From Muribaculaceae bacterium (GTDB taxonomy: Bacteria > Bacillota > Clostridia > Lachnospirales > Lachnospiraceae), in assembly GCA_023663465.1 (NCBI GenBank), contig JAMPHJ010000004.1, positions 1 to 53,010 of the forward strand: a stretch of 53,010 nt of DNA. The letters run 5' to 3'. Positions within the stretch are counted from its first letter, which is position 1, and each line of letters begins with the position of its first letter. Both the position numbers and the translations under genes were made by a program. Of this stretch, positions 18,558-27,953 are shown piece by piece. The notes beneath the pieces were generated by a model, which saw only the letters and a program-made list of their open reading frames with translations, was not told the DNA's origin and did not search any database.

Positions 18558-21311
18558 ATGATTCGAGATTTTAAAATTGAGTATCGGACGAATCCGATAG
18601 GGATTGACAACGAGCCGCGCTTTTCATGGAAGTTACTTAGCGACAGGCAGGATGTCATACAGAAGTATTACCAGATTCAGGTCAGTACGCAGGGAAAACT
18701 GATATGGGATAGCGGCCGCATCGAGAGCAGTCAGTCGGTTCTGGCGCCGTATGCGGGTAAGGAATTAGAGCCGATGACGGAATATCAGGTGCAGGTCAGC
18801 GTCTGGGATAATTACGGTGAACAGGGGCAGGAACAGGGAAGTTTTGAGACGGGATTGATGGGAGCAGAGAACTGGCGGGCGGACTGGATTACACACAATC
18901 TGCCGGATGACGAGACTGCATGTCCGGTGTATACGAAGAAATTTACTGCGTCAAAAGGCGTAGCAAAGGCAAGGCTGTATGCAACCGCCTGCGGCGTATA
19001 CGAGACATGTATCAACGGACAGAAGGCGGGAGATGCATTCCTCGCGCCAGGCTGGACTTCTTACCATAACCGTCTGCAGTACCAGGTCTATGATGTGACA
19101 GAATTGCTGACAGAGGAAAACGAGATGAAAATTACCGTCGGGAACGGCTGGTATAAGGGTGAACTCGGATTTAACGCCGCTCCGAACCGCTACGGCGACA
19201 GGACGGCGCTTCTCGCAATGCTTTTCATCGAATATGAGGATGGTGAAAAGGCTTTCGTCGGTACGGATACGAGCTGGAATGTGGAAACCGGGGCAATCCG
19301 TTTTTCAGAAATTTATCATGGGGAAACGCAGGATTTTACAGTGGATACCAAATCTGCGGGAACAGCAGCGCCGTTTGAGGCAAAAGACACCGTCGGAGAG
19401 ATTGTCGCGCAGGAATCTGAACCGGTGCGCGTGATTAGGCGTTTTGCCGCCCCTCAAAAAATCGTCACACCGAAGGGCGAACTCGTATTTGATTTCGGGC
19501 AGAATATGGCGGGGGTTGTGGAAATCAGGCTTCCAAAACTGACCGGGGAAAAACTTGTAATCCGGCATGCGGAGACTCTGGATAAGGACGGGAATTTCTA
19601 CACTGAAAACTTGCGGACGGCACGCTGCACGGATACTTATATCTATGGAGAGGAACAGATTGGGATGAATGTAATGCCGCATTTTACGTTCCACGGCTTC
19701 CGTTATATCTGTGTGGACGGCGCGGCGGACGCAGGGCCGGAATGCTTCACGGCGTGCGCGCTGCATACGGATATGCAGCAGACCGGAAGCTTTCGCTGTG
19801 ACAATGCGCTGGTAAATCAGTTACAGAGCAATATCGAATGGGGGCAGCGCAGCAATTTCTTAGACATTCCGACGGACTGTCCACAGCGCGATGAGCGTCT
19901 TGGCTGGACGGGCGATGCACAGGTATTCTGCGGTACGGCTTCCTATAATTTCAATACAGCCCTCTTTTTCGGAAAGTGGCTTAGGGATATGGCGGCGGAG
20001 ACGACGAAAGAATGGGGCGTGCCGCATACGGTGCCAAATATCCTGGGGGAACAGCCGGGAGCGGCTGCATGGAGCGACGCAGCCGCGATTATCCCGTGGA
20101 CGGTTTATCAGGTTTATGGGGATAAGAAGCTGCTTGCAGAGCAGTTTCCGCTGATGAAAAGCTGGGTAGACTACATCCGGGCGCATGTATCGGGAAACGG
20201 ATTGTGGCAGACGGGTTTCCAGTATGGGGACTGGCTTGCGCTCGATATTGAGTCGGGAAGCATTGACCGAAACGGCGGAACGGACAAATATCTCATTGCA
20301 AATGCCTATTACGCATATTCGACAAGGCTTGTGAGAGATGCTGCTGCAGTACTTGGTTATACGGCGGAGGAAAAAGAATACGGCGAACTTCTCGATGCGA
20401 TTCTTGATGCAATTCACCTGGAATTTGTCACACAGAACGGAAGGCTCGTGAGCGAGACGCAGACCGCCTGCGTTGTGATGCTGTATTTTAACATTGCAAG
20501 ACCGGAGTACCGGGAGCGGATTTTAGGGACGCTGATAGATAATATTGTGTCACATCATAAACATCTGACGACCGGTTTTGTGGGGACGCCGTATTTGTGC
20601 CACTGCCTTACGGAAAACGGACAGCATGCGCTGGCTGGTGAGATTTTTATGAAGGAGGATTTTCCGGGCTGGTTCTACGCGGTAAAGAAGGGGGCGACGA
20701 CCATCTGGGAGCGTTGGAATTCTGTGCTGCCAGACGGAAGCTTTGACGAGACCGGTATGAATTCCCTCAACCACTACGCCTACGGTTCCATTGGAAGCTG
20801 GCTTTATGAGCGGGTGGCGGGTATCCGCGCCGTGGAGCCGGGGTATAAGAAAATTCGCATCCAGCCGATGCTGACCCTGGGTCTGACGGAAGTATCCGCC
20901 TCCTATGAGTCTGCATATGGGACGATTAAAAGCGCATGGAGCTGCAGGGATGGAAAAATTACAGTGGATATCCAGATTCCCGCCAATACGACGGCGGTTG
21001 TCTGTCTGCCGGAAAAGGAGGAAGCATTCACGGTCGGCTCCGGTTCCTACCATTATGAATACGGGACGGACACCTATCTGGAATTTGATAAATACACCTT
21101 TGATTCCAGCCTAAGAGAACTGCTTGCGGAGCAGACGGCGCGGGATTTGTTCGAGCAGATGGCGCCGGGTATGCTGGACAGTCAGATGGTTAAGTTTGCG
21201 CTTGATATGACAATATCGGAGCTTGTGGGGCATGCTCCGGAGGCAAGACCTTTGTTTCAGACGGCGCTTGATATGCTGAATGCACAGGTACGGAAGCAGA
21301 AGAAATTGTAA
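18558..21311 (+). CDS. GH78 alpha-L-rhamnosidase
   Basis: A 917-residue GH78 enzyme: N-terminal Fn3-like and beta-sandwich domains (start MIRDFKIEYRTNPIGID; YETCINGQKAGDAFLAPGWTSY), an (alpha/alpha)6 catalytic domain with IPTDCPQRDERLGWTGDAQV, QYGDWLALD and ATTIWERWNSVLPDG, and a C-terminal beta domain. The acidic residues of the DERLGWTGD and WERWNS motifs fit the inverting GH78 mechanism. It cleaves terminal alpha-L-rhamnose from glycosides or pectic side chains. An extra tail of about 75 residues (FDKYTFDSSLRELLAEQTAR onwards) follows the usual C-terminal domain. An upstream in-frame start at 18447 lies inside operator box 2 and is rejected; ATG 18558 has an AGAGG and GGAGG upstream. Cytoplasmic. 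Confidence 0.93.
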   Translation: MIRDFKIEYRTNPIGIDNEPRFSWKLLSDRQDVIQKYYQIQVSTQGKLIWDSGRIESSQSVLAPYAGKELEPMTEYQVQVSVWDNYGEQGQEQGSFETGLMGAENWRADWITHNLPDDETACPVYTKKFTASKGVAKARLYATACGVYETCINGQKAGDAFLAPGWTSYHNRLQYQVYDVTELLTEENEMKITVGNGWYKGELGFNAAPNRYGDRTALLAMLFIEYEDGEKAFVGTDTSWNVETGAIRFSEIYHGETQDFTVDTKSAGTAAPFEAKDTVGEIVAQESEPVRVIRRFAAPQKIVTPKGELVFDFGQNMAGVVEIRLPKLTGEKLVIRHAETLDKDGNFYTENLRTARCTDTYIYGEEQIGMNVMPHFTFHGFRYICVDGAADAGPECFTACALHTDMQQTGSFRCDNALVNQLQSNIEWGQRSNFLDIPTDCPQRDERLGWTGDAQVFCGTASYNFNTALFFGKWLRDMAAETTKEWGVPHTVPNILGEQPGAAAWSDAAAIIPWTVYQVYGDKKLLAEQFPLMKSWVDYIRAHVSGNGLWQTGFQYGDWLALDIESGSIDRNGGTDKYLIANAYYAYSTRLVRDAAAVLGYTAEEKEYGELLDAILDAIHLEFVTQNGRLVSETQTACVVMLYFNIARPEYRERILGTLIDNIVSHHKHLTTGFVGTPYLCHCLTENGQHALAGEIFMKEDFPGWFYAVKKGATTIWERWNSVLPDGSFDETGMNSLNHYAYGSIGSWLYERVAGIRAVEPGYKKIRIQPMLTLGLTEVSASYESAYGTIKSAWSCRDGKITVDIQIPANTTAVVCLPEKEEAFTVGSGSYHYEYGTDTYLEFDKYTFDSSLRELLAEQTARDLFEQMAPGMLDSQMVKFALDMTISELVGHAPEARPLFQTALDMLNAQVRKQKKL

Positions 21312-21333
21312 AAATAAATAAAGAAAGGACGAA

Positions 21334-21387
21334 ATTACAATAATTAAAGCAGGAGTACAATACTTAAATGAGAAAAGACGTTATGAT
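21334..21387 (+). promoter_or_regulatory. AraC-type operator and promoter, site 5
   Basis: Box 1 ATTACAATAA at 21334-21343 and box 2 AGTACAATAC at 21354-21363, period 20 bp. A -10 hexamer TATGAT begins at 21382, exactly 28 bp after the start of box 2. It drives the ABC importer genes. Confidence 0.7.
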
Positions 21388-21440
21388 GTTATATGATATA
21401 TAAACTAAGATGTTTGATTTTAAGATAGGAGGACATGAAT

Positions 21441-23264
21441 GTGAAAATGAGATGGAAGAAATTAATGGCGCTGCTGCTTAGTGCAACGATTGTGACGGCA
21501 TCCCTTACTGCCTGCGGAAGCGGCGGAACAGATGCTGATAATGGAGCAGAAGCCGATGGCGGCGGAAGCACAGATAACGCAGCCGTTAACACCGTAGGAA
21601 AGTCAACCGACTTTACCTTTTTGACTGTTTCCGCAATTACGCAGGGATATTATGACGACTATAATGATAACCCGGTCGCGCAGTGGTGGCTGGATCAGGA
21701 ATGGGATGCGAATGGTGACGGAACAATGACGAAATTGAACGTTGATTTCTGGTCACCGCCGGCAGGAGGGGAGCAGGATTATGTCAACAATTTAGTATCA
21801 ACCGAGGAATATCCTGACGTTATGGCGCTTACCTATTCGAGCGAGCGTGCAGGCGCCCTGTACAATGAGGGTATGATCTTAGACCTTACCGATTACATTG
21901 ACGCCTACATGCCGAATTATAAGGCATATATGGAAGCGCATCCGGAATTTCTGTACACGAATAAGGTGGATGGAGAGGATAAGTACCTGCAGATTTTCCA
22001 GGTGAATGAGGATTACTTGGAAAATCCCTGGGGCGGACTACTGTACCGCCGTGACTGGATTGTGAATTATGGTACGAATCCGGAGACCGGTGAGGCGTTT
22101 ACCGGCGAATGGCAGGACGGCGAGTGGATAGATGATGTCGTATTCCCATCCGGCAACACCGATCCTGTCTACATAAGCGATTGGGAATGGATGCTTGATA
22201 TCTTTAAGACGGCGATAGACGCGCAAGGTATGACAGACGGCTATGCGCTTCAGATTCCTTATCAGGGCATTCACTCAACCGGAGATATTTTATCCGGCTT
22301 TAATACAGGTTCCTTCTTGAGTTATGATAAGGATGGCAAGGTTGTTTTAAGCTCTGATTCGGAAGGTTTCCGTGCTTACACAGAATGTATGGCAAACTGG
22401 TTTCAAAAGGGTTGGATTGACCCGGCGTTTGCAGAGCGTGCAGAGGATATGTTCTTTATGATTGATATGCCGGCAGTATACAGCGGGCAGGTTGGTCTCT
22501 GGTACGGATTGGAGGCACAGATGCTGGATGGGCTTGTAGGAGACGGAAGCAATCCTTGGACTGCTGGCGCGGTAGCCTTTGCAGCGGCGACGCCGATTAA
22601 TGATATATACGGCAGCGAGGCATGCCAGAATGTTGAACCGGCAGTTCTCTATCAGGATCCATTGCTCGGCGAGGCATTTGTCATCACAGATAAGGCAGCG
22701 GATAAAGATATTGCGACGCTGCTCACAGCAATTGATTATCTTTATTCTAAGGAAGGCTCTATCATAATTACATATGGTTTAAGCGATACGATGTTGGCTG
22801 AACTGGAAGGAACGCCGTCCTACGATTTCTATATGTCACTTGGCGCAGAAAATGGCGCCTATAAGATTGAGAACGGTTTGATTGTCAGAGATCCACTGCC
22901 AATGGGGGATAATGATATTGATGAGGTGCTGTCTGGCAAAAGAATGATGGGAATGCTCACAAGAACTGACATTGATTTTGGCTATACCAATACAAAACAG
23001 GCTTGTATGGCGCAGTGGGCAAAATACAAGAATACCGGCGGTCTTCAGGCGGATATTATAGGACAGCTCAGTGTGGATGAACAGAAGGCATATAGTGCAT
23101 TCCAGACAGAGGCCAATATCCGTATTGCACAGTGGATTCCTGAATTCATTATGGGCAAGAAGAATGTGACGGATGATACAGATTGGAATCAGTATGTAGA
23201 TGAAATCCTTGCACTAAATCCGGGAGAAATTGTCGATGCGTTTAATGCCGTTTTAGGAAAGTAA
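21441..23264 (+). CDS. ABC importer sugar-binding lipoprotein (CUT1, LplA-like)
   Basis: A 607-residue extracellular solute-binding protein. The N-terminus has a positively charged MKMRWKK, a hydrophobic stretch and a lipobox LTAC, so the mature protein is anchored by a lipidated cysteine near residue 25, followed by a Gly/Asp-rich linker. The size and the two permeases that follow match the large binding proteins of the LplA-YtcQ group for oligosaccharides. GTG 21441 is preferred over ATG 21435 because AGGAGG (21427-21432) is only two bases before the ATG but eight before the GTG. No ATPase is encoded with it; such importers use a shared MsmK-type ATPase from elsewhere (known for the family, inferred here). 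Confidence 0.92.
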   Translation: MKMRWKKLMALLLSATIVTASLTACGSGGTDADNGAEADGGGSTDNAAVNTVGKSTDFTFLTVSAITQGYYDDYNDNPVAQWWLDQEWDANGDGTMTKLNVDFWSPPAGGEQDYVNNLVSTEEYPDVMALTYSSERAGALYNEGMILDLTDYIDAYMPNYKAYMEAHPEFLYTNKVDGEDKYLQIFQVNEDYLENPWGGLLYRRDWIVNYGTNPETGEAFTGEWQDGEWIDDVVFPSGNTDPVYISDWEWMLDIFKTAIDAQGMTDGYALQIPYQGIHSTGDILSGFNTGSFLSYDKDGKVVLSSDSEGFRAYTECMANWFQKGWIDPAFAERAEDMFFMIDMPAVYSGQVGLWYGLEAQMLDGLVGDGSNPWTAGAVAFAAATPINDIYGSEACQNVEPAVLYQDPLLGEAFVITDKAADKDIATLLTAIDYLYSKEGSIIITYGLSDTMLAELEGTPSYDFYMSLGAENGAYKIENGLIVRDPLPMGDNDIDEVLSGKRMMGMLTRTDIDFGYTNTKQACMAQWAKYKNTGGLQADIIGQLSVDEQKAYSAFQTEANIRIAQWIPEFIMGKKNVTDDTDWNQYVDEILALNPGEIVDAFNAVLGK

Positions 23265-23296
23265 GGAAGAATGATTTACAACAAGTTTCATAAATA

Positions 23297-23327
23297 TTTC
23301 CGGGGCGGTTTATAGCCGCTCCGGAAA
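23297..23327 (+). promoter_or_regulatory. Intercistronic stem-loop between the binding protein and permease genes
   Basis: A 12-bp stem (23297-23308 with 23316-23327, one G-T pair, seven-nt loop) lies in the 81-bp gap. No T-run follows, so it is not a typical terminator. Such hairpins after binding-protein genes protect the upstream mRNA from 3' decay or reduce read-through, giving more binding protein than permease. Confidence 0.7.
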
Positions 23328-23345
23328 ATGTATGGGGAGATGTGT

Positions 23346-24311
23346 ATGGCTAAAAAACAAAAACAAAAGGATATTTCGGATGTCCAGTTAGCGAAGAAAT
23401 TATCGTGGAAAAGGGATTTCAAGAAAAATAAAACGATTTATCTTCTTTTCCTTCCGATTCTTATCTATCTGTTTATTTTCAATTATGTACCAATGACCGG
23501 ACTTTTGATGGCGTTCGAGGATTATTCGGTACGAAAGGGATGGTTTCATAGTACCTGGGTAGGAATGGAGAACTTTGTTACGCTGTTTTCTGGAAGCGCA
23601 TTTTTAACTGCGTTCAGGAACACTGCGATTATGGCGCTTTTAAATTTGATTATGGGATTTTTTCCGCCGATTATACTGGCGATTCTATTCGCAGAATGCA
23701 GGTGGATTCCCTTTAAGCGCTTTGCACAGTTGATTTCCTATATCCCAAACTTTATATCCACGGTTGTTGTGTGTAATCTGGTGCAACAGTTTGTGGGTCG
23801 CGACGGTGCGATTACGATTCTTTTAAATAAGCTATTCGGATTGCCGATTCAGAACTGGCTGGCGAACTCGACAGTGCCGGTATTCTGGATTATTTATGCT
23901 ATGATGAATATTTGGATTGGCATGGGCTGGGGTTCTATCATACAGTCTACTACGATTGCTAATATCAATGCAGATTTGACGGAGGCAGCGGCCTTAGACG
24001 GCGCGAACCGTTGGCAGAGAGTCAGACATATTGTCATTCCGGCGCTCATCCCGGTTTGCATGATGCAGTTGACGATGTCCGTTGGAACGATATTTATGAC
24101 TGGTTGGGACAAAATATTGATTATGTATATGCCGTCTACTTATTCAGTTGCCGATGTGCTTTACACCTACACTTACCGTATGGCGTTCGGTTCGCAGATT
24201 GATTACGGGGTTGCGACGGCGTCCGGTCTTTTCCAGTCCGTGCTTGGAACGATATTACTTCTGGTTTCCAACAAGCTGAACAAAAAGGCGACTGGATACG
24301 CATTATATTAA
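23346..24311 (+). CDS. ABC sugar transporter permease (LplB-like)
   Basis: A 321-residue inner membrane protein with about six membrane segments. The EAA motif, which docks the ATPase, reads EAAALDGANRWQRVRHIVIPAL. The start YLLFLPILIYLFIFNYVPMTGLLMAFEDY is typical of the LplB/YtcP type. It pairs with the next permease. ATG 23346 follows GGGGAGA; an in-frame ATG at 23328 overlaps the stem-loop arm and is less likely. Confidence 0.93.
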   Translation: MAKKQKQKDISDVQLAKKLSWKRDFKKNKTIYLLFLPILIYLFIFNYVPMTGLLMAFEDYSVRKGWFHSTWVGMENFVTLFSGSAFLTAFRNTAIMALLNLIMGFFPPIILAILFAECRWIPFKRFAQLISYIPNFISTVVVCNLVQQFVGRDGAITILLNKLFGLPIQNWLANSTVPVFWIIYAMMNIWIGMGWGSIIQSTTIANINADLTEAAALDGANRWQRVRHIVIPALIPVCMMQLTMSVGTIFMTGWDKILIMYMPSTYSVADVLYTYTYRMAFGSQIDYGVATASGLFQSVLGTILLLVSNKLNKKATGYALY

Positions 24312-24324
24312 GGAGGGCTTAGCG

Positions 24325-25266
24325 ATGACAAAAAGTGAAGAGCGGAAATTGGAGCGTAGATTGAGAAAAATCGAAGAAGAAAGCCATAAGTCTTCCATGG
24401 TCGTGCATCCGAGTCTGGGCGGACGTGTCGCGGATGTAATCATCGCCCTGGCCTTGGCATTGATTGCATTTATCTGCATCATTCCGATCTGGCATGTATT
24501 TATGGCGTCTGTTTCTGATGGATATGATTTGCTGGGCCATAAAGGGACGGTGTGGAAGCCGGTCGGCGAGGCGACGCTTGCGGGATATAAGCTGCTGTTT
24601 TCAGACCCGTCAATTATAACAGGTTATCTGAACAGTATTATTTATGTGATAGGCGGTACAGGACTTGGTCTTCTCATGAATATCTTTGCGGGATATATTT
24701 TGAGCCGCCAGACCAAATTGCGCGGAGCAATGATTCTATTCTGTGTATTTACCACGATGTTCAACGGCGGAACAGTGCCAACCTACATGGTTATCAAGGC
24801 GCTGCATATGACGGGAACCCGCTGGTCCCTAATCATTCCCGGCTGTACGAATGCAATCTTTATGCTGTTGATGATGAATGCTTTCTCACAGGTAGATCGT
24901 TCCTATGTAGAGGCGGCTGAGGTTGACGGCGCGGGGCATCTGAGCATCATGTTCCGGGTTATGTTGCCGCAGTGCAAAGGCATGGCGCTTGTGACCGCGG
25001 TAAACACAGCGATTATGAAATGGAATTCCTGGTTTGAGGCATCTATTTATGTGCCGAATCAGAAGGAACTCTGGCCGCTGCAGCTCTGGGTTAAGAGCAT
25101 CACGGCGAGCTCGCAGGATTTCATGAAAGCGACGAATCCAAACTATGATAAAAACCTGCTCCAATATACCGTTATTGTCGCCGCGACAGCGCCGATTCTA
25201 ATTGCGTTCCCATTCTTTATCAAGAGGCTGGAAAAAGGAATGGCAATGGGCGGTGTCAAGGGATAA
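24325..25266 (+). CDS. ABC sugar transporter permease (LplC/YtcP-like)
   Basis: A 313-residue second permease with about six membrane segments and the EAA motif EAAEVDGAGHLSIMFRVMLP. A 40-residue polar N-terminal part precedes the first membrane segment. It begins 13 bp after its partner, with AAGGAGGG just before the ATG. It ends 17 bp before the convergent araC copy 2. Confidence 0.93.
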   Translation: MTKSEERKLERRLRKIEEESHKSSMVVHPSLGGRVADVIIALALALIAFICIIPIWHVFMASVSDGYDLLGHKGTVWKPVGEATLAGYKLLFSDPSIITGYLNSIIYVIGGTGLGLLMNIFAGYILSRQTKLRGAMILFCVFTTMFNGGTVPTYMVIKALHMTGTRWSLIIPGCTNAIFMLLMMNAFSQVDRSYVEAAEVDGAGHLSIMFRVMLPQCKGMALVTAVNTAIMKWNSWFEASIYVPNQKELWPLQLWVKSITASSQDFMKATNPNYDKNLLQYTVIVAATAPILIAFPFFIKRLEKGMAMGGVKG

Positions 25267-25283
25267 CGGAAGAAAAAATTTAT

Positions 25284-26474
25284 TTAAAGATTCCGCGTGG
25301 AGCGATGCTGATTCCGATACTGCATCGGCGTCATCCCAAATTTCTTTTTAAAGACATTCTGGAAATAAGCCTGACTGGAAAAGCACAAGTAGGTGCTGAT
25401 TTCCAGCAGGCTTTTTGTGCTGTAGGCAAGCAGACTTTTGGCTTCTTCTAATTTACATCTGGTGATATATGCCCCGATATTGATGCCAAGGTTTTTCTTG
25501 AAAATCTGTATGGTATAGGAGCTGCTTCTGTTAAGCTGCTTTGCAACGTCGGCGATACTGATTGGCTCATTCGTGTGTGTACGGATAAAATCCATAGCGA
25601 TGAACAAATCTGTTGGAATGCCTTCCGGAATTTTATTGTCGTGTGCGCGGCGGCAGAAGTCAAGGAGCATCGTATATTGGAGCTGTTGAATTTCTTCGAT
25701 GGAGTTCATGCTCTCGGCTTCCTGAATATAAAGATCCATTAGCTCATAGACCTGCTCGATATCGACGCCGCCCGGAATCGCGCCCATCATCCCGGCTTTG
25801 GTAGCCGTCCCGATAAAAATATTTTTGGCCTGACGTAAGGGCGTATTGGCAAGCGTGCCTTCGCGCAGACGGTTGTTGCTTTGCAGAAGGAAAGCCTCTA
25901 AATCCGCTACATTTCCTTTTTGGATGAGGGCATATAGGTTTTGCTCATAAAAATAAGTGTTGTGCAGGTTCAGGTTTTCTTTGTTGTTATAGGTATTTAT
26001 AGTTTCTTCAGCCAAAAAAGATGTTTCCTGACCGTTTTGGAAGAAATGCTCCGTGATGGAAACCCGTTCCTGATTCAGTACATAATGCAGATAAACAAGA
26101 TGATATAAAAACTGCGATGATGTAAGCTGTGGGATATTTTTCAAAAAGGCAGTGACAGCAGGGCGTGATTCCTTGGGAATCGCATTGTCGCGCAAAAAAA
26201 GATGACTCATGGCGTCGGTGACAGGAATCTCAGAAACCGGACCGATATCCAGGGTATAGCCGCCACCTTTCATGCGGATTCTGCCATACAACATGCCGGA
26301 AGCGTCCGCATGAAAATCAGGGTTTTTGTCAGAATTTTCAAAAACCGTAACGGGAAGAGGCTCTATATGCAATGCACTGTACATAGAAGAATAAATCTGT
26401 CTGCCTTCCTGGCAGCAGGTCAGCGGAATATGATGCGCCGCAAAATAGGTTTCGCAAAAATCAATCATCTCCAT
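25284..26474 (-). CDS. AraC family transcriptional regulator, copy 2
   Basis: A 396-residue paralogue of the regulator at 17146, with the same layout: long N-terminal sensor region and C-terminal AraC helix-turn-helix pair (IADVAKQLNRSSSYTIQIFKK, then LEISTYLCFSSQAYFQNVFKK and GMTPMQYRNQ). The second recognition helix (FSSQxYFQNVFKKKxxMTP) is nearly identical in the two copies, which suggests that they read the same DNA box. A GTG at 26489 would extend it, but GGAGG overlaps that region and is 8 bases before ATG 26474, which is chosen. Divergent from the GH1 operon; site 4 lies between. Confidence 0.92.
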   Translation of the reverse strand: MEMIDFCETYFAAHHIPLTCCQEGRQIYSSMYSALHIEPLPVTVFENSDKNPDFHADASGMLYGRIRMKGGGYTLDIGPVSEIPVTDAMSHLFLRDNAIPKESRPAVTAFLKNIPQLTSSQFLYHLVYLHYVLNQERVSITEHFFQNGQETSFLAEETINTYNNKENLNLHNTYFYEQNLYALIQKGNVADLEAFLLQSNNRLREGTLANTPLRQAKNIFIGTATKAGMMGAIPGGVDIEQVYELMDLYIQEAESMNSIEEIQQLQYTMLLDFCRRAHDNKIPEGIPTDLFIAMDFIRTHTNEPISIADVAKQLNRSSSYTIQIFKKNLGINIGAYITRCKLEEAKSLLAYSTKSLLEISTYLCFSSQAYFQNVFKKKFGMTPMQYRNQHRSTRNL

Positions 26475-26509
26475 GGTCCTGTCCTCCACCTCATCATCTA
26501 TTTTGAATT

Positions 26510-26538
26510 ATTATATAATAATTTACAATATGAAACAA
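26510..26538 (-). promoter_or_regulatory. Promoter of araC copy 2
   Basis: Reverse strand: -35 TTGTTT (26538-26533), spacer 17 bp, -10 TATAAT (26515-26510). Box 1 of site 4 (26522-26531) falls inside the spacer, so binding should block this promoter while activating the divergent one. Confidence 0.65.
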
Positions 26539-26575
26539 GATATTACATAAAGAAAATCCTTTGCTGCTTTATATT
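26522..26575 (+). promoter_or_regulatory. AraC-type operator and promoter, site 4
   Basis: Box 1 TTTACAATAT at 26522-26531 and box 2 ATTACATAA at 26542-26550, period 20 bp. The -10 TATATT begins at 26570, 28 bp after the start of box 2. Drives the two GH1 genes. Confidence 0.7.
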
Positions 26576-26620
26576 TATAAGAAATGGGTAGGCTGTCTAC
26601 CTAATGATAGGAGGGTGAAT

Positions 26621-27931
26621 ATGGGATTTTCAAAAGACTTTTTATGGGGTGCGGCGACTGCAGCTTATCAGGTCGAAGGAGCATACGCAGATGACGGCAA
26701 AGGACCGGGAATCTGGGATGTGTTATCCGAGGGGCATGTTGTACATGGAGAGAATGGAAATATTTCTGCGGACCATTATCATCATTATAAAGAAGATGTT
26801 GCCCTTATGAAAGAAATTGGTTTAAAGTCGTATCGTTTTTCTGTCAGCTGGCCGCGGGTAATACCGGAAGAAGGAGTAGTCAATGAAAAGGGACTTGCAT
26901 TTTATTCCTCTCTTGTGGATGAACTCTTAAATGCCGGAATCGAACCGATGGTTACGCTTTTCCACTGGAATCTGCCCATGTGGGCATATGAAAAGGGCGG
27001 TTGGCTCTGGGAAGGGATTTCTGACGTTTTTGCCGATTATGTAAAGATTGTCGTGGACGCGCTTTCAGACCGTGTGCAATATTGGATGACTATTAACGAA
27101 CCACAGGCTTTCATCTGCGGTGGGTACTTAGGGGGTATACATGCGCCTTTTTTACAAATCATGGACAAAGTGCCGGAGCTGACAAAGAATACACTATACG
27201 CGCATGGAAAGGCTGTTTCTGTCATCCGTGCCAATGCCAGGAAAAAGCCGCTTATCGGGCTTGCTCCTACGGGCTCCTATTTCACACCCGAAGAGGATAC
27301 CCCGGAGGCAATCGAAAAAGCAAGACAGTTGACTTATGATGAAACTATGCCGTTTGGAAGCGCATGGTGGATGGATCCGGTGCTTTTAGGCACGATTCCG
27401 AAAGGACAGCAGAATATTTTTACGGCAGAGGATATGAAGACGATATACCAGCCGCTGGATTTCTGTGGGTTTAATTTGTATAACTCGAATAATTACAACG
27501 ACCCGTATGATGGAAGCAAAAATCCTCTGATACGTCCAGGCATTCCGCGTACAGCGATGGGATGGCCAATTACCCCGGAAGCTTTGTACTGGATTCCGCG
27601 GTTTCACTATGAGCGTTATCACTTGCCCATCCTGATTACGGAAAATGGCATGGCAAATACAGATTTTATCATGAGTGATGGTCAGGTTCACGACCCGCAG
27701 CGCATTGATTACATGCGGCGTTATCTTAAAGAAGTCAGGCGGGCAATAGATGACGGAATACCGGTCATAGGTTATCAATATTGGTCATTCATGGACAATT
27801 TTGAATGGGCGGACGGATACGATAAACGGTTTGGTTTGATTTATGTAGATTACGAGACTTTAAAGCGGACGCCGAAAGACTCTGCACGATTCTATGCAGA
27901 GGTTATCCGGACAAACGGAGAAAATTTATAG
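26621..27931 (+). CDS. GH1 beta-glucosidase-type enzyme
   Basis: A 436-residue GH1 enzyme with all family marks: FLWGAATAAYQVEGA at the start, acid/base Glu160 in TINEPQ, nucleophile Glu341 in LITENG, and WSFMDNFEWADGYDKRFGL near the C-terminus. It is a retaining exo-glycosidase for beta-glucosides or related sugars, with the length of an unphosphorylated-substrate beta-glucosidase (about 440 residues). Cytoplasmic. ATG 26621 follows AGGAGGG and agrees with the family N-terminus; an in-frame start at 26561 falls upstream of the promoter -10 and is rejected. Followed 22 bp later by a second GH1. Confidence 0.95.
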   Translation: MGFSKDFLWGAATAAYQVEGAYADDGKGPGIWDVLSEGHVVHGENGNISADHYHHYKEDVALMKEIGLKSYRFSVSWPRVIPEEGVVNEKGLAFYSSLVDELLNAGIEPMVTLFHWNLPMWAYEKGGWLWEGISDVFADYVKIVVDALSDRVQYWMTINEPQAFICGGYLGGIHAPFLQIMDKVPELTKNTLYAHGKAVSVIRANARKKPLIGLAPTGSYFTPEEDTPEAIEKARQLTYDETMPFGSAWWMDPVLLGTIPKGQQNIFTAEDMKTIYQPLDFCGFNLYNSNNYNDPYDGSKNPLIRPGIPRTAMGWPITPEALYWIPRFHYERYHLPILITENGMANTDFIMSDGQVHDPQRIDYMRRYLKEVRRAIDDGIPVIGYQYWSFMDNFEWADGYDKRFGLIYVDYETLKRTPKDSARFYAEVIRTNGENL

Positions 27932-27953
27932 AAGACGAGGAGGCATAGGACAA

